16,546 nt of DNA, from NCBI GenBank assembly GCA_021159845.1, contig JAGHDS010000113.1:1-16546 (forward strand), given 5' to 3'. The position numbers and the translations under genes were made by a program. Below the pieces are notes generated by a model that made no database searches, was not told the DNA's origin, and saw nothing but the letters and a program-made list of their open reading frames with translations. The DNA is from Anaerolineae bacterium (GTDB lineage: Bacteria > Chloroflexota > Anaerolineae > DUEN01). This document shows positions 1-7,511 of this stretch, piece by piece; position 1 is the first letter of the stretch, and each line of letters starts with the position of its first letter.

Positions 1-1141
1 AGATCGATCAGGGCACCGTTTCGCGATTCGCTCAAGAGATCCTCGACCACGGTTTCCCTGCCGGACTGTTCGGTATCGACGACCGCTGGCAGGTTCACTA
101 TGGGGACACGGATTTCGATCCAGAGCGATTTCCCAATCCCCGCGAGCTGGTCACAAAACTGCAAGACATGGGATTCCTGGTCACGCTGTGGGTGACCCCC
201 TTCGTGAACCCGGAAGCGGACAATTTCGAGGAAGGACGCCGTAGAGGCTTCTTCATCCGCCGTCCAGACGATGACGAGCCTTATCTCGTCCGATGGTGGC
301 GGGGTGAGGGAGCGCTGGTGGACTTCAGCAATCCGGAGGCAGCGGCCTGGTGGCTGGGCAAGTTGCGGTCATTGCAGGATCGTTATGGCGTGGACGGCTT
401 CAAATTCGATGCCGGCGAGGGGAATTACGTCCCCGCCGACGGCATCACCGCAGGCGATATCGGGCGAAACGGCTACAGCGACGCCTACGCGCCTGGGTAG
501 TCGAAAATTTCCGGTGGTGCGAAGTGCGCACCGGCTGGCGCTCTCAGCGCGCCCCGTTGCTCTTCCGACTGTGGGACAAGTTCAGCCACTGGGGCGAGGA
601 GAACGGCCTGCAATCGATCATACCGCAGGCACTGCATCTGGGGCTGGCCGGGTACCCATTCGTCTTTGCGGATATGATCGGCGGGAACAACTATGGCGCT
701 CTACAGGCAGACAAAGAGCTGCTGATCCGCTGGACGGAGCTGAACGCGGCGTTGCCAGCTATGCAGTTCTCCATAGCGCCCTGGGGATTCGATGAGGAGA
801 CGACAGCGATCTGTCGTCGTTACGCCCTGCTTCACCAAGAGCTGGCTCCCGTTATCGACCAGGCCGCCCGCGAGGCCGTGAGCATTGGCACCCCGATCGT
901 TCGGCCGCTGTCCTGGCACTGGGATGACGAGCGCGCCCATCAGTGCTCAGATCAATTCCTGGTGGGAGATGCATATTGCGTAGCACCGGTGATGACCGCC
1001 GGTGCGCGCTCACGAGATGTGCTCCTGCCGCCAGGCACCTGGCGAGACTATTGGACCGACCAAAGGTGGGATGGGCCGACGCTCATTCACCGATATGAGG
1101 CTCCGCTGGATCGATTACCGCTCTTCCACCGTGAAGCATAG
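1..1141 (+). pseudogene. GH31 glycosidase (MYORG-like), 5'-truncated by window and frameshifted
   Basis: This encodes a glycoside hydrolase of family 31, most like the MYORG group (alpha-galactosidase-like specificity in the characterised member). It would cleave terminal alpha-linked sugars. The gene enters from the left and is read in frame 3 to a TAG at 498-500. The homologous sequence then continues in frame 2 to the TAG at 1139-1141. The first part shows LFGIDDRW and GVDGFKFDAGEG, where the Asp of KFDAGE is the expected nucleophile. The second part shows RLWDKFSHWGEENGL (Asp of WDK is the likely acid/base), then YPFVFADMIGGNNY and the C-terminal beta-domain. The frames join near 484-492, at YSDAYA / RAWVVENF, in a GC-repeat context, consistent with loss of one base (or four). 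Both catalytic residues survive but lie in different frames. It could be a true pseudogene or a sequencing/assembly error. Family assignment is firm; substrate is inferred. Confidence 0.85.
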
Positions 1142-1152
1142 GGGCCGCTCGA

Positions 1153-1962
1153 ATGAGCCTCACCAGCGTGTGGACAGCCCTACAATCTGATCCGATCCGT
1201 ATCGACGGGTTCGATCAGCCGCTGCGTGTCACCGTAGAGGAAGTCCGGGACGGATACCTGCCATTGGCTCAACGACTGTGGAAGCTTCAGCGGTCGCTGG
1301 GACGGCGCATGTTGGTGGGGATCAGTGGCCTCCCCGGGAGCGGTAAGACGGTTACGGCTGCTACACTGGCGCGGGTGCTCGACGTGTTGGGGCAGGCACA
1401 TGGCGGGCAAGCCATTCATCTCAGCCTGGATGGGTTCCATCGCCCCAACGCGTGGCTGGAATCGCACACCGGACCCGACTACGATGGTCATACGGTCATC
1501 CTGAGGACGATCAAGGGAGCCCCCAACACTTTCGACGCCGAGACGGCCGCGCGGCTCCTGCGTCGCGTTCGCGAGAGTGAGGACGAGGTCCCTTTCCCCG
1601 TATATAGCCGCGTGTTACATGACCCCATCCCAGGAGCCGTGCGGGTGACAAGCTCCCATCGTATCGTCGTCTTCGAGGGGAACTATCTCTTCCTGGATTT
1701 ACCCCCGTGGCCCGTGCTTCGCGGTCTGTTCGATGTGCGGATGTTCGTGAAGACGCCGGAGCAGGCTCGGCTGCGTAATCTGAGGGAACGACACCGGCGC
1801 GGTGGGAAGTCGCCTGCGGAAATCGACCGACAGATCCGGGAGGTGGACCAGCGTAATGCGACTCTTATCGCTTCCAGCTCCCGTTGGGCACATGCTTGGC
1901 TTTTGCGCTCGGACGATGGAATGGCCTTGCAAGAAGTACAATGGCGCAATGCGAGTGATTGA
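1153..1962 (+). CDS. P-loop kinase of the uridine kinase / phosphoribulokinase superfamily (FrcK/YggC-like)
   Basis: This 269-residue cytoplasmic kinase probably phosphorylates a sugar or nucleoside using ATP. It has a Walker A motif GLPGSGKT at residues 59-66, SLDGFH at 91-96 with the Asp typical of uridine-kinase-like enzymes, YSR near 151, and VVFEGNYLFLDLPPW around 172-186. The EGNYL block followed by PPW is characteristic of the YggC/FrcK branch (fructose-transport-associated kinase) rather than of true uridine kinase. A basic lid-like segment, NLRERHRRGGKS, follows at about 209-220. The ATG lies only 11 bases after the GH31 stop, so the two were probably co-transcribed and the kinase could act on the sugar the glycosidase releases. 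That coupling is inference. No strong ribosome binding site is seen, which suits translational coupling. Confidence 0.8.
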   Translation: MSLTSVWTALQSDPIRIDGFDQPLRVTVEEVRDGYLPLAQRLWKLQRSLGRRMLVGISGLPGSGKTVTAATLARVLDVLGQAHGGQAIHLSLDGFHRPNAWLESHTGPDYDGHTVILRTIKGAPNTFDAETAARLLRRVRESEDEVPFPVYSRVLHDPIPGAVRVTSSHRIVVFEGNYLFLDLPPWPVLRGLFDVRMFVKTPEQARLRNLRERHRRGGKSPAEIDRQIREVDQRNATLIASSSRWAHAWLLRSDDGMALQEVQWRNASD

Positions 1963-1974
1963 TCTGATACATGA

Positions 1975-2003
1975 TTGACAAAGCGGATGTTTTATGATAT
2001 GGT
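1975..2003 (+). promoter_or_regulatory. Sigma-70-type promoter with extended -10
   Basis: A perfect TTGACA at 1975-1980 is separated by 17 bases from TATGGT at 1998-2003, with a TG at 1995-1996 making an extended -10. It starts 13 bases after the kinase stop and reads toward the beta-propeller lipoprotein, giving a leader of roughly 240 bases. Confidence 0.6.
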
Positions 2004-2085
2004 ACATCTACAAGTGGATCCTCTCGGTAGACGTCATCTCTGTTTCTCTGCCACATCTAAGGGAGATCATCAACTGACTTTCTGA

Positions 2086-2176
2086 CGGGTGATAGACCAC
2101 CCGGTCGGATCCCAGTTGTGTTACTCATACTGACCTTTCAGGTCTCCTGTTGATTGATCCTTCGGTCAACCTGACC
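2086..2176 (+). promoter_or_regulatory. Small hairpins in the leader of the PQQ-propeller gene
   Basis: Several short stems stand in the 5' leader. CGGGTG (2086-2091) pairs with CACCCG (2098-2103). GACCT (2132-2136) pairs with AGGTC (2140-2144) around TTC. TTGA..CC (2154-2160) pairs with GGTCAA (2164-2169) around TTC. GGTCA (2164-2168) can pair instead with TGACC (2172-2176) around ACC. The last two share 2164-2168 and so exclude each other. I do not recognise a known riboswitch, and no U-run follows. Whether this is regulatory is unknown. Confidence 0.3.
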
Positions 2177-2247
2177 ATGTGATATGTGATCGGAGCTTCC
2201 GGCAGAAGCGTCCGTTTATTCTCTATCCTACATGAAGTGGGTTCGCA

Positions 2248-3486
2248 TTGGCTAATCTTTCAAGGTCTCGTGTATTCGCGTCTTCACTTTCTCGGCTGTT
2301 CTTGGTTATTCTGGCATTCTTGGCGTTGCTGATCCTCGACTCGTGTGGTAGCAAAAGGAACTCGTCACCTTTTGGGAGGATGGCTACCCCTGCGCCACCT
2401 GATATCTCGTCCTCTGGCCAAGGTGAGTGGGTCATGGAGGGATATGGCCCACGGCGCGACCGGGCGACGACGGAGGATTTGTCGCCACCGTTGCGCGTGG
2501 AACACAGGTTCTCTGTTGGCGGTGATACCCGGCACGTCAGTCCAGTTGGAGTGGCCCGTGGCTTGCTGTTCGTGGAGGGCGATCGCAAACTCTATGCGCT
2601 CGACTTGAAAAATGGCAAGAAGCGGTGGTATTTTGACCTTCCCGGGTCATACATTTCCCCGGCCGTAGCTGGCGATCAGGTATTCGTGCGTGCCGAATCG
2701 GGCAAGAACGGCTATGTCCTGGCGTTGGCAGTGAACTCCGGCCTCAAATTGTGGCAGTTTAAGTTCCCGCGTGTGGGTAGCGCTTATGATGATATTGGCG
2801 GGCACGTGACTTCGCCGGTGGTGGCTGGGGGATTGGTATTGGTGGGTGCCTCCCGCACTCTGTATGCTTTGGACGCGAAGACCGGGACGAAGGTCTGGGT
2901 TCTAGGTCTGGATGCGCCAGTAGCTTCCTCGGCCGCGGTGGCGGATGATACTGTGTATGTCGCTGATTTCACCCGGCTGTACGCCGTGGACCTGAAGACG
3001 GGCGAGAAGCGCTGGGATTTCAATCACGGAGCGGTTTCCCTGTTCTTTGCCCCTGTAGTGGTGGGGAACGAGGTGGTCATTACCAGCTACGATACCGCCT
3101 ATGCCTTGGATCGTCAGGGTGGGCACGTGCTATGGTCGCGGACGATCGAGGCGCGAGGCGTCATTCCCTGTGGCGCTGCAGGAAATCACGTCTATGTAAA
3201 GTCGACTGGCCAGCTTTATGCTCTGGATCGCTTAACGGGCGAGATCGTATGGTCCTATGGGGCGGGCGATTTCGTGTCGTTGCCAGCAATTACAAGCCAG
3301 GTCATGTACGTCATCACTCACGCTGGTGAGACAGGGCAGTTGCGGGCGTTACGCCTGACGGATGGGGCGGAAGTTTGGCATGTAGAGGAGGCGCGTTTGG
3401 CTAACGCTGCCCCTGTGGTGGCCGGCGGCAGGGTGTATGTCCATACTGTTAATGGCGATATATTAGTATATGGCCCATCCTCGTAA
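2248..3486 (+). CDS. PQQ-type beta-propeller repeat lipoprotein (BamB-like fold)
   Basis: This 412-residue predicted lipoprotein has a basic N-terminus, a hydrophobic segment at about 17-30 and a lipobox-like LDSC ending at Cys33, so it should be anchored outside the membrane. Seven PQQ/WD-like blades can be read: LYALDLKNGKKRW, YVLALAVNSGLKLW, LYALDAKTGTKVW, LYAVDLKTGEKRW, AYALDRQGGHVLW, LYALDRLTGEIVW and LRALRLTDGAEVW, with a final strand that would close the propeller. No quinoprotein dehydrogenase catalytic region is evident, so a scaffold or binding role is more likely than an enzyme. The start is TTG at 2248: the frame is closed by a TGA at 2233 and no ATG lies between that stop and the signal peptide. 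A seven-codon ORF (ATG 2232, stop 2253-2255) overlaps this start in another frame. Placement beside sugar-uptake genes may hint at carbohydrate or envelope work, but that is speculation. Confidence 0.8.
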   Translation: MANLSRSRVFASSLSRLFLVILAFLALLILDSCGSKRNSSPFGRMATPAPPDISSSGQGEWVMEGYGPRRDRATTEDLSPPLRVEHRFSVGGDTRHVSPVGVARGLLFVEGDRKLYALDLKNGKKRWYFDLPGSYISPAVAGDQVFVRAESGKNGYVLALAVNSGLKLWQFKFPRVGSAYDDIGGHVTSPVVAGGLVLVGASRTLYALDAKTGTKVWVLGLDAPVASSAAVADDTVYVADFTRLYAVDLKTGEKRWDFNHGAVSLFFAPVVVGNEVVITSYDTAYALDRQGGHVLWSRTIEARGVIPCGAAGNHVYVKSTGQLYALDRLTGEIVWSYGAGDFVSLPAITSQVMYVITHAGETGQLRALRLTDGAEVWHVEEARLANAAPVVAGGRVYVHTVNGDILVYGPSS

Positions 3487-3682
3487 AGCACCTCATAGTA
3501 CCTCGTGATAGGCTTTTATTAGGTGTTTTGTGTGGAAAGAACGTGGAGGGGGTATTTTGTCTTCATGAGCCGTGTTTGCTGAGGCGGGGCCTGGTGTCAC
3601 TGGGCCTTGGTGGGGCCGCCCGCGGGCTTTCCCGCATCATCTGGTGGCTCGCTTATCCTTAGAATCTCGCAAGGAGTCGACG

Positions 3683-4633
3683 ATGGTCAGGATTTTGCCA
3701 AAGGGGAAGTTGGCGAGACGTGAGGCGCTTTGGTTTTACTTCTTCATAGCGCCGTGGATCATTGGGTTTTTGTGGTTTACCGGTGGGCCGATTGTTGCTT
3801 CGTTTTACCTAAGTTTCACGAAGTATAACGCGGCCAATCCCCCGAAATGGATTGGCTTTACCAACTATGTCCGGCTTGTGCATGATCGCATCTTTTATAA
3901 ATCGCTTAAGGTTTCCGCTTACTATACCTTCCTCAGTGTCCCTTTAGGCATCACGGCTTCTTTAGCTCTCGCTTTATTGCTCAATCAGCGTGTACCGTTC
4001 CTGGGGGTCTATCGTACCCTGTATTATCTCCCCTCCGTGATCACCGGCGTGGCTGTAGCTCTGCTATTCCAGTGGTTACTGAACCCCAGCTTCGGCATCG
4101 TGAACTATGTGATTTCCTGGCTGTTGGGTCCCAAGGGGGTGATCCCGCTGGGAATTACCGGGCCGAAGTGGTTCTTCGACACGAAGTGGGTCATACCGGC
4201 CTATGTATTGCTGAGCTTGTGGGGGTTGGGCGGTCCCATGCTCATCTACCTGGCCGGGCTACAGGGCGTTCCAACAGCTCTCTACGAAGCGGCCACGATT
4301 GATGGCGCCAATGCCTGGCATCGGTTTCGCCACGTCACCTTGCCCATGATATCCCCCGTGATCCTGTTCACCTTCATCACCGGCATCATCGGCTCATTTC
4401 AGATCTTCACACAAGCGTATGTGATCTCCAACGGGAATGGCGGCCCGGCGTACGCTTCCATGTTCTACGTCCTGTACCTGTACCTGAATGCCTTCCGGCG
4501 GTATCGGTTCGGTTACGCAGCCGCCCAGGCGTGGATCCTGTTCCTGGTCATTCTGGGGTTAACGGTCTTGATGCTTCGCCTGTCTCGACAAGTCGTTTAT
4601 TACGAGGCTCCAGGAGAAGAAGAGGCAATCTAA
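3683..4633 (+). CDS. ABC sugar transporter permease, MalF/UgpA type
   Basis: This is a 316-residue inner-membrane permease of a CUT1 (carbohydrate uptake) ABC importer. The N-terminus REALWFYFFIAPWIIGFLWF is the first membrane span, and several more hydrophobic spans follow. The cytoplasmic EAA loop that docks the ATPase is visible as EAATIDGANAWHRFRHVTLP from residue 202. The start is ATG 3683, preceded by AAGGAG at 3671-3676 with six-base spacing; a GTG at 3572 in the same frame would add 37 residues unlike the family, and is rejected. It is followed after 35 bases by the MalG-type partner. No ATP-binding subunit is encoded nearby, as in systems that share an MsmX-like ATPase. The substrate is unknown, probably an oligosaccharide matching the upstream GH31. 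Confidence 0.9.
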   Translation: MVRILPKGKLARREALWFYFFIAPWIIGFLWFTGGPIVASFYLSFTKYNAANPPKWIGFTNYVRLVHDRIFYKSLKVSAYYTFLSVPLGITASLALALLLNQRVPFLGVYRTLYYLPSVITGVAVALLFQWLLNPSFGIVNYVISWLLGPKGVIPLGITGPKWFFDTKWVIPAYVLLSLWGLGGPMLIYLAGLQGVPTALYEAATIDGANAWHRFRHVTLPMISPVILFTFITGIIGSFQIFTQAYVISNGNGGPAYASMFYVLYLYLNAFRRYRFGYAAAQAWILFLVILGLTVLMLRLSRQVVYYEAPGEEEAI

Positions 4634-4668
4634 GAGGAAGTGATTGGAGTTCCGAGTAGGAGTGTGTC

Positions 4669-5577
4669 ATGGCAGAAGAGACCCGACGTAGCACCGTAGC
4701 CGTGGCTAGTGTCGTGCAGACGAAGCCCCGGCTTTTCCAGAGCAAGCGGTTCCAGGAGCGATTCACGAGTGTGATGGCGACGATCTTGGCCACCATCGGG
4801 GCCATGTTCATCCTCTTCCCCGTAGCCTGGATGGTCTCCACATCGCTAAAGTCGGAGATCGAAGCGCTGAAGATGCCGCCTGTTTGGATACCCGCCAAAC
4901 CACAGTGGCATAACTACCGCGACGCGCTGACTTTCAACCCGTTTGGCACCTACTTTAAGAACACGGCCTTTTACGCCATCACCGTAATGATCGGGGAGGC
5001 GCTGTCGTGCTCCTTCATCGCTTATGGGTTCGCGCGGTTGCGAGCTCCAGGGCGTAATGCTCTCTTTCTGCTTGTGTTGAGCACGATGATGGTGCCTTAC
5101 CAGGTGACGCTGATCCCGCAGTATATCTTGTTCTCTAAATTACACTGGCTGAACTCTTACAAGCCTCTGATCATACCAGGTTGGTTCGGTAGCGCATATC
5201 TGATCTTCCTTCTCCGCCAGTTCTACATGACGTTGCCTAAGGAGTATGACGAGGCAGCGATCATTGACGGAGCTACACCGCTGGGAATCTGGTTCCGGAT
5301 CATTTTGCCGCTATCAAAACCAGCTCTGGGAGCCGTCTCCATTATGTCCTTTATGTACCATTGGAACAACTACCTGGGGCCCTTGGTTTATATCAACGAT
5401 AATAGTAAGTTCACCGTGTCGCTTGGCCTTTCCATGTTCCGTACGCCGTTTGGCGGGACCCCCTGGCACTGGCTGATGGCAGCTTCCTTGGCCGTCGTTT
5501 CGCCGTGTGTGGTGGTCTTCTTCGTAGCTCAGCGCTACTTTATCCAGGGGATCGTGATCAGCGGCGTCAAAGGATAA
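4669..5577 (+). CDS. ABC sugar transporter permease, MalG/UgpE type
   Basis: This 302-residue second permease of the CUT1 importer forms the membrane channel as a heterodimer with the preceding MalF-type protein. A cytoplasmic N-terminal stretch of about 35 residues leads into a first span (MATILATIGAMFILFPVAWM). The family hallmark MMVPYQVTLIPQYILF is present. The EAA loop reads EAAIIDGATPLGIWFRIILP from residue 195. The C-terminus QRYFIQGIVISGVKG is the usual MalG-type ending (G-x-x-x-G-A/V-K-G). The ATG is preceded by AGGAG at 4658-4662. Length and motifs are normal for the family. It is certainly co-transcribed with the upstream permease. Confidence 0.92.
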   Translation: MAEETRRSTVAVASVVQTKPRLFQSKRFQERFTSVMATILATIGAMFILFPVAWMVSTSLKSEIEALKMPPVWIPAKPQWHNYRDALTFNPFGTYFKNTAFYAITVMIGEALSCSFIAYGFARLRAPGRNALFLLVLSTMMVPYQVTLIPQYILFSKLHWLNSYKPLIIPGWFGSAYLIFLLRQFYMTLPKEYDEAAIIDGATPLGIWFRIILPLSKPALGAVSIMSFMYHWNNYLGPLVYINDNSKFTVSLGLSMFRTPFGGTPWHWLMAASLAVVSPCVVVFFVAQRYFIQGIVISGVKG

Positions 5578-5850
5578 ACCATTGAAGCTCGACGGTTGGA
5601 GGTGTTTCTTGGCCTGTGGCTGGATGTGCAGACCTTACAGTTCTACTTTAGTGCGCAGACCAGTCGAGTGCTACTCCGATGCGTCGGGAAACACTGATGT
5701 AGAAGGGGGGTGATAGACAGGAAGTGAATCTGGGTGTTGGCGGTAGTGGACGGGCTCAGAGGTGGTCGCGGGCCATGGAGGGTCTCGCTGATACGTCTGC
5801 GTCCCCCAATGACTAGCACACGTGTATTACACTTGAAAGGAGAGCGCATC
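5578..5850 (+). other. Intergenic leader before the binding-protein gene
   Basis: This 273-base stretch separates the permeases from the solute-binding protein. One modest hairpin is visible: AGTG (5667-5670) and CCGA (5676-5679) pair with TCGG (5684-5687) and CACT (5692-5695). An 8-bp palindrome ACACGTGT occurs near 5820-5827, just upstream of the AAAGGAGA ribosome binding site at 5836-5843. No convincing promoter hexamers, terminator or gene were seen. The stretch may allow separate, stronger expression of the binding protein. Confidence 0.3.
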
Positions 5851-7314
5851 ATGTCTAGACGACGCGTTGGGTTGGCATTTGAGGTACTCAGCGTCATGTT
5901 GGTCGCCATCTTCCTGTTCACAGCTTGTGCCGGAGGTGCCGCCCCTGCGCAGCCAGCTGCTGGGAAGCAGCCGGCCGCGGAGAAACCTGCAGCGGAGAAG
6001 CCTGCTGCAGAGAAGCCCGCAGCCAAGCGCAAGATCGTATGGATGGTCCGCACCAATGTCGTGGAGAACCCGTGGGAGCAAAATATCGTCAAGCCGGCCT
6101 TCGAGAAGGAGAATCCTGACATCACCCTTGATATCCTCATCATCGATCAGCCGGATATTGCAGTGAAGCGTGAGGCGATGATCGCTGCCGGCGAGCAGCT
6201 GGATGTCTGGTCCACCAACTGGGGCGGTGATGGCTTCGCCAGCGACCGCTATCGCGGCCTGATCATGAACCTGACCCCGCTCATCGAGCGCGACAATCTC
6301 GACATGAGCGTCTTCATCCCCGAGGTCTTGAAGATCTACAACATCGAGGGGAAGCAGTGGGGTCTGCCGCTTCTGACCACCGGCAGCTATGTGTTCTATA
6401 ACATGAAGCTGTTCGATGAGGCCGGCCTTCCCTATCCACCCACGGACTGGGAGGACAAGAGCTGGACATGGGATCGGATGCTGGACCTGGCCAAGAAGCT
6501 GACCAAGAACTACGATGATCCGACCAAGGCTCAGTATGGTTGGATCGAGAATCGCCAGAATATTGAAGGCCCAGCGATGCTCTTCGGTAAGTTCCCCTGG
6601 CCCGAGGGGACCTACGAGACCGGCTTCGCCAAGTCCATCAATCTGACGGACCCCGTCACCATCGATGCCTATCAGAAGCACCACGACCTGATCTACGTCC
6701 ACAAGGTGCAGCCGGACGCCGCGGCCAGCGAGGCGCTCAGCCAGCTTGGCGGCGCGTTCGAGAGCGGCCGAGTGGCCATGTATGAGACTGGCGGCTGGGG
6801 ATGGTGGATCTTCTCCCGCATTAAGCCGGACGTCGAAGGTGGCTTCTGCTGGGGTGTGGCGCCTTTGCCCTGGGGCACGCCGGATGCGAACATCCGTGCC
6901 GTTATCTACACCGATCCCTGGGTCATCACCCGAGGCCTGAAGGGGCAGGAGCTGGAGGACGCCTGGACGTTTGTGAAGTTCCTGGTTCGCGAGGACAACG
7001 CCCGCTCCTATATGAAGGCAACCAACACGCCTCCTACACAGAAGAAGCTCCAGGAGGAGTGGTTCCAGCAGTTCGAGTGCATGAAGCCCGAGCAGGTGAA
7101 GGAGGTATACCAGGGTGCCTTCCGGCATGGCCTGGAGTCCAGCAACCACCTGCTGGTGCGCTGGGATGAGCTGAACCAGATCTGGAGCAACGCTCTGGAT
7201 GCCTACTTCAATGATCCGAACGGGAAGGCTTCCGATGTGCTGCCGCAGCTCGAGAAGGACCTGACTGAGGCACTGCAGCGCATCGCGGATGAGGAAGGCT
7301 ACAAGTTCCAATAG
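5851..7314 (+). CDS. Extracellular sugar-binding lipoprotein (solute-binding protein, CUT1 ABC importer)
   Basis: This 487-residue lipoprotein captures the sugar outside the membrane and hands it to the two permeases. A basic start MSRRR, a hydrophobic core and the lipobox FTAC (Cys26) are followed by a flexible Ala/Pro/Glu/Lys linker to about residue 59, with three PAAEK repeats. The mature domain begins KIVWMVRTNVVENPWEQ. It carries typical cluster-1 binding-protein sequence: YVFYNMKLFDEAGLPYPP, TWDRMLDLAKKLT, AMYETGGWGWW and DPWVITRG. The start is ATG 5851, preceded by AAAGGAGA; an upstream ATG/TTG-type start in the same frame near 5734 would bury the signal peptide and is rejected. Placing the binding protein after the permeases is the reverse of the common gene order. 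A strong terminator follows at 7356-7420. Confidence 0.92.
   Translation: MSRRRVGLAFEVLSVMLVAIFLFTACAGGAAPAQPAAGKQPAAEKPAAEKPAAEKPAAKRKIVWMVRTNVVENPWEQNIVKPAFEKENPDITLDILIIDQPDIAVKREAMIAAGEQLDVWSTNWGGDGFASDRYRGLIMNLTPLIERDNLDMSVFIPEVLKIYNIEGKQWGLPLLTTGSYVFYNMKLFDEAGLPYPPTDWEDKSWTWDRMLDLAKKLTKNYDDPTKAQYGWIENRQNIEGPAMLFGKFPWPEGTYETGFAKSINLTDPVTIDAYQKHHDLIYVHKVQPDAAASEALSQLGGAFESGRVAMYETGGWGWWIFSRIKPDVEGGFCWGVAPLPWGTPDANIRAVIYTDPWVITRGLKGQELEDAWTFVKFLVREDNARSYMKATNTPPTQKKLQEEWFQQFECMKPEQVKEVYQGAFRHGLESSNHLLVRWDELNQIWSNALDAYFNDPNGKASDVLPQLEKDLTEALQRIADEEGYKFQ
5971..6015 (+). repeat. Three 15-bp coding repeats (PAAEK linker)
   Basis: Three imperfect 15-base units at 5971-5985, 5986-6000 and 6001-6015 each encode Pro-Ala-Ala-Glu-Lys, followed by a partial fourth (Pro-Ala-Ala-Lys). 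Differences are mainly at third codon positions, so the repeat is maintained at protein level. It lies in the linker between the lipidated Cys and the folded domain. Confidence 0.8.
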
Positions 7315-7355
7315 TGAGATCAGGCGACCGGGTAACCCTGACTCACTAATGCATC

Positions 7356-7420
7356 AGGGGCGGGCACGGCAGGCTAGTGAGTACCATCTCTCCGCCTTGC
7401 CCGCCCCTACTTTGTTTTTT
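7356..7420 (+). terminator. Rho-independent terminator after the binding-protein gene
   Basis: AGGGGCGGGCA (7356-7366) is perfectly complementary to TGCCCGCCCCT (7398-7408), and the T-rich tract TTTGTTTTTT follows at 7411-7420. The 31-base loop is long, but the 11-bp GC-rich stem and U-run are convincing. It ends the transporter transcript 42 bases after the stop codon. Confidence 0.8.
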
Positions 7421-7511
7421 GCGCGCAACTCCAGGCGCAGAATGTCTTTGGCGACGATGCGAACGAAGGCATTGCCTATGGCCTCATCAGATTCCGTCAG
7501 GTAACAATTCC

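Noticed and set aside
3485..3529. Possible terminator after the PQQ-propeller gene (AAAGCACCT / AGGTGTTTT)
   Set aside because: The stem is AT-rich and needs a wobble pair, the loop is 27 bases, and only four T's follow. Too weak to call.
5827..7311. A 494-codon open frame on the minus strand opposite the sugar-binding protein gene
   Set aside because: It mirrors a GC-rich, strongly coding plus-strand gene with signal peptide and family motifs. The antisense product has no recognisable domain and is a shadow of codon bias.
7377..7511. Upstream GTG start adding 45 residues to the membrane/spermidine-synthase-like protein
   Set aside because: It lies inside the transcription terminator of the previous gene, and the added residues do not resemble the family.
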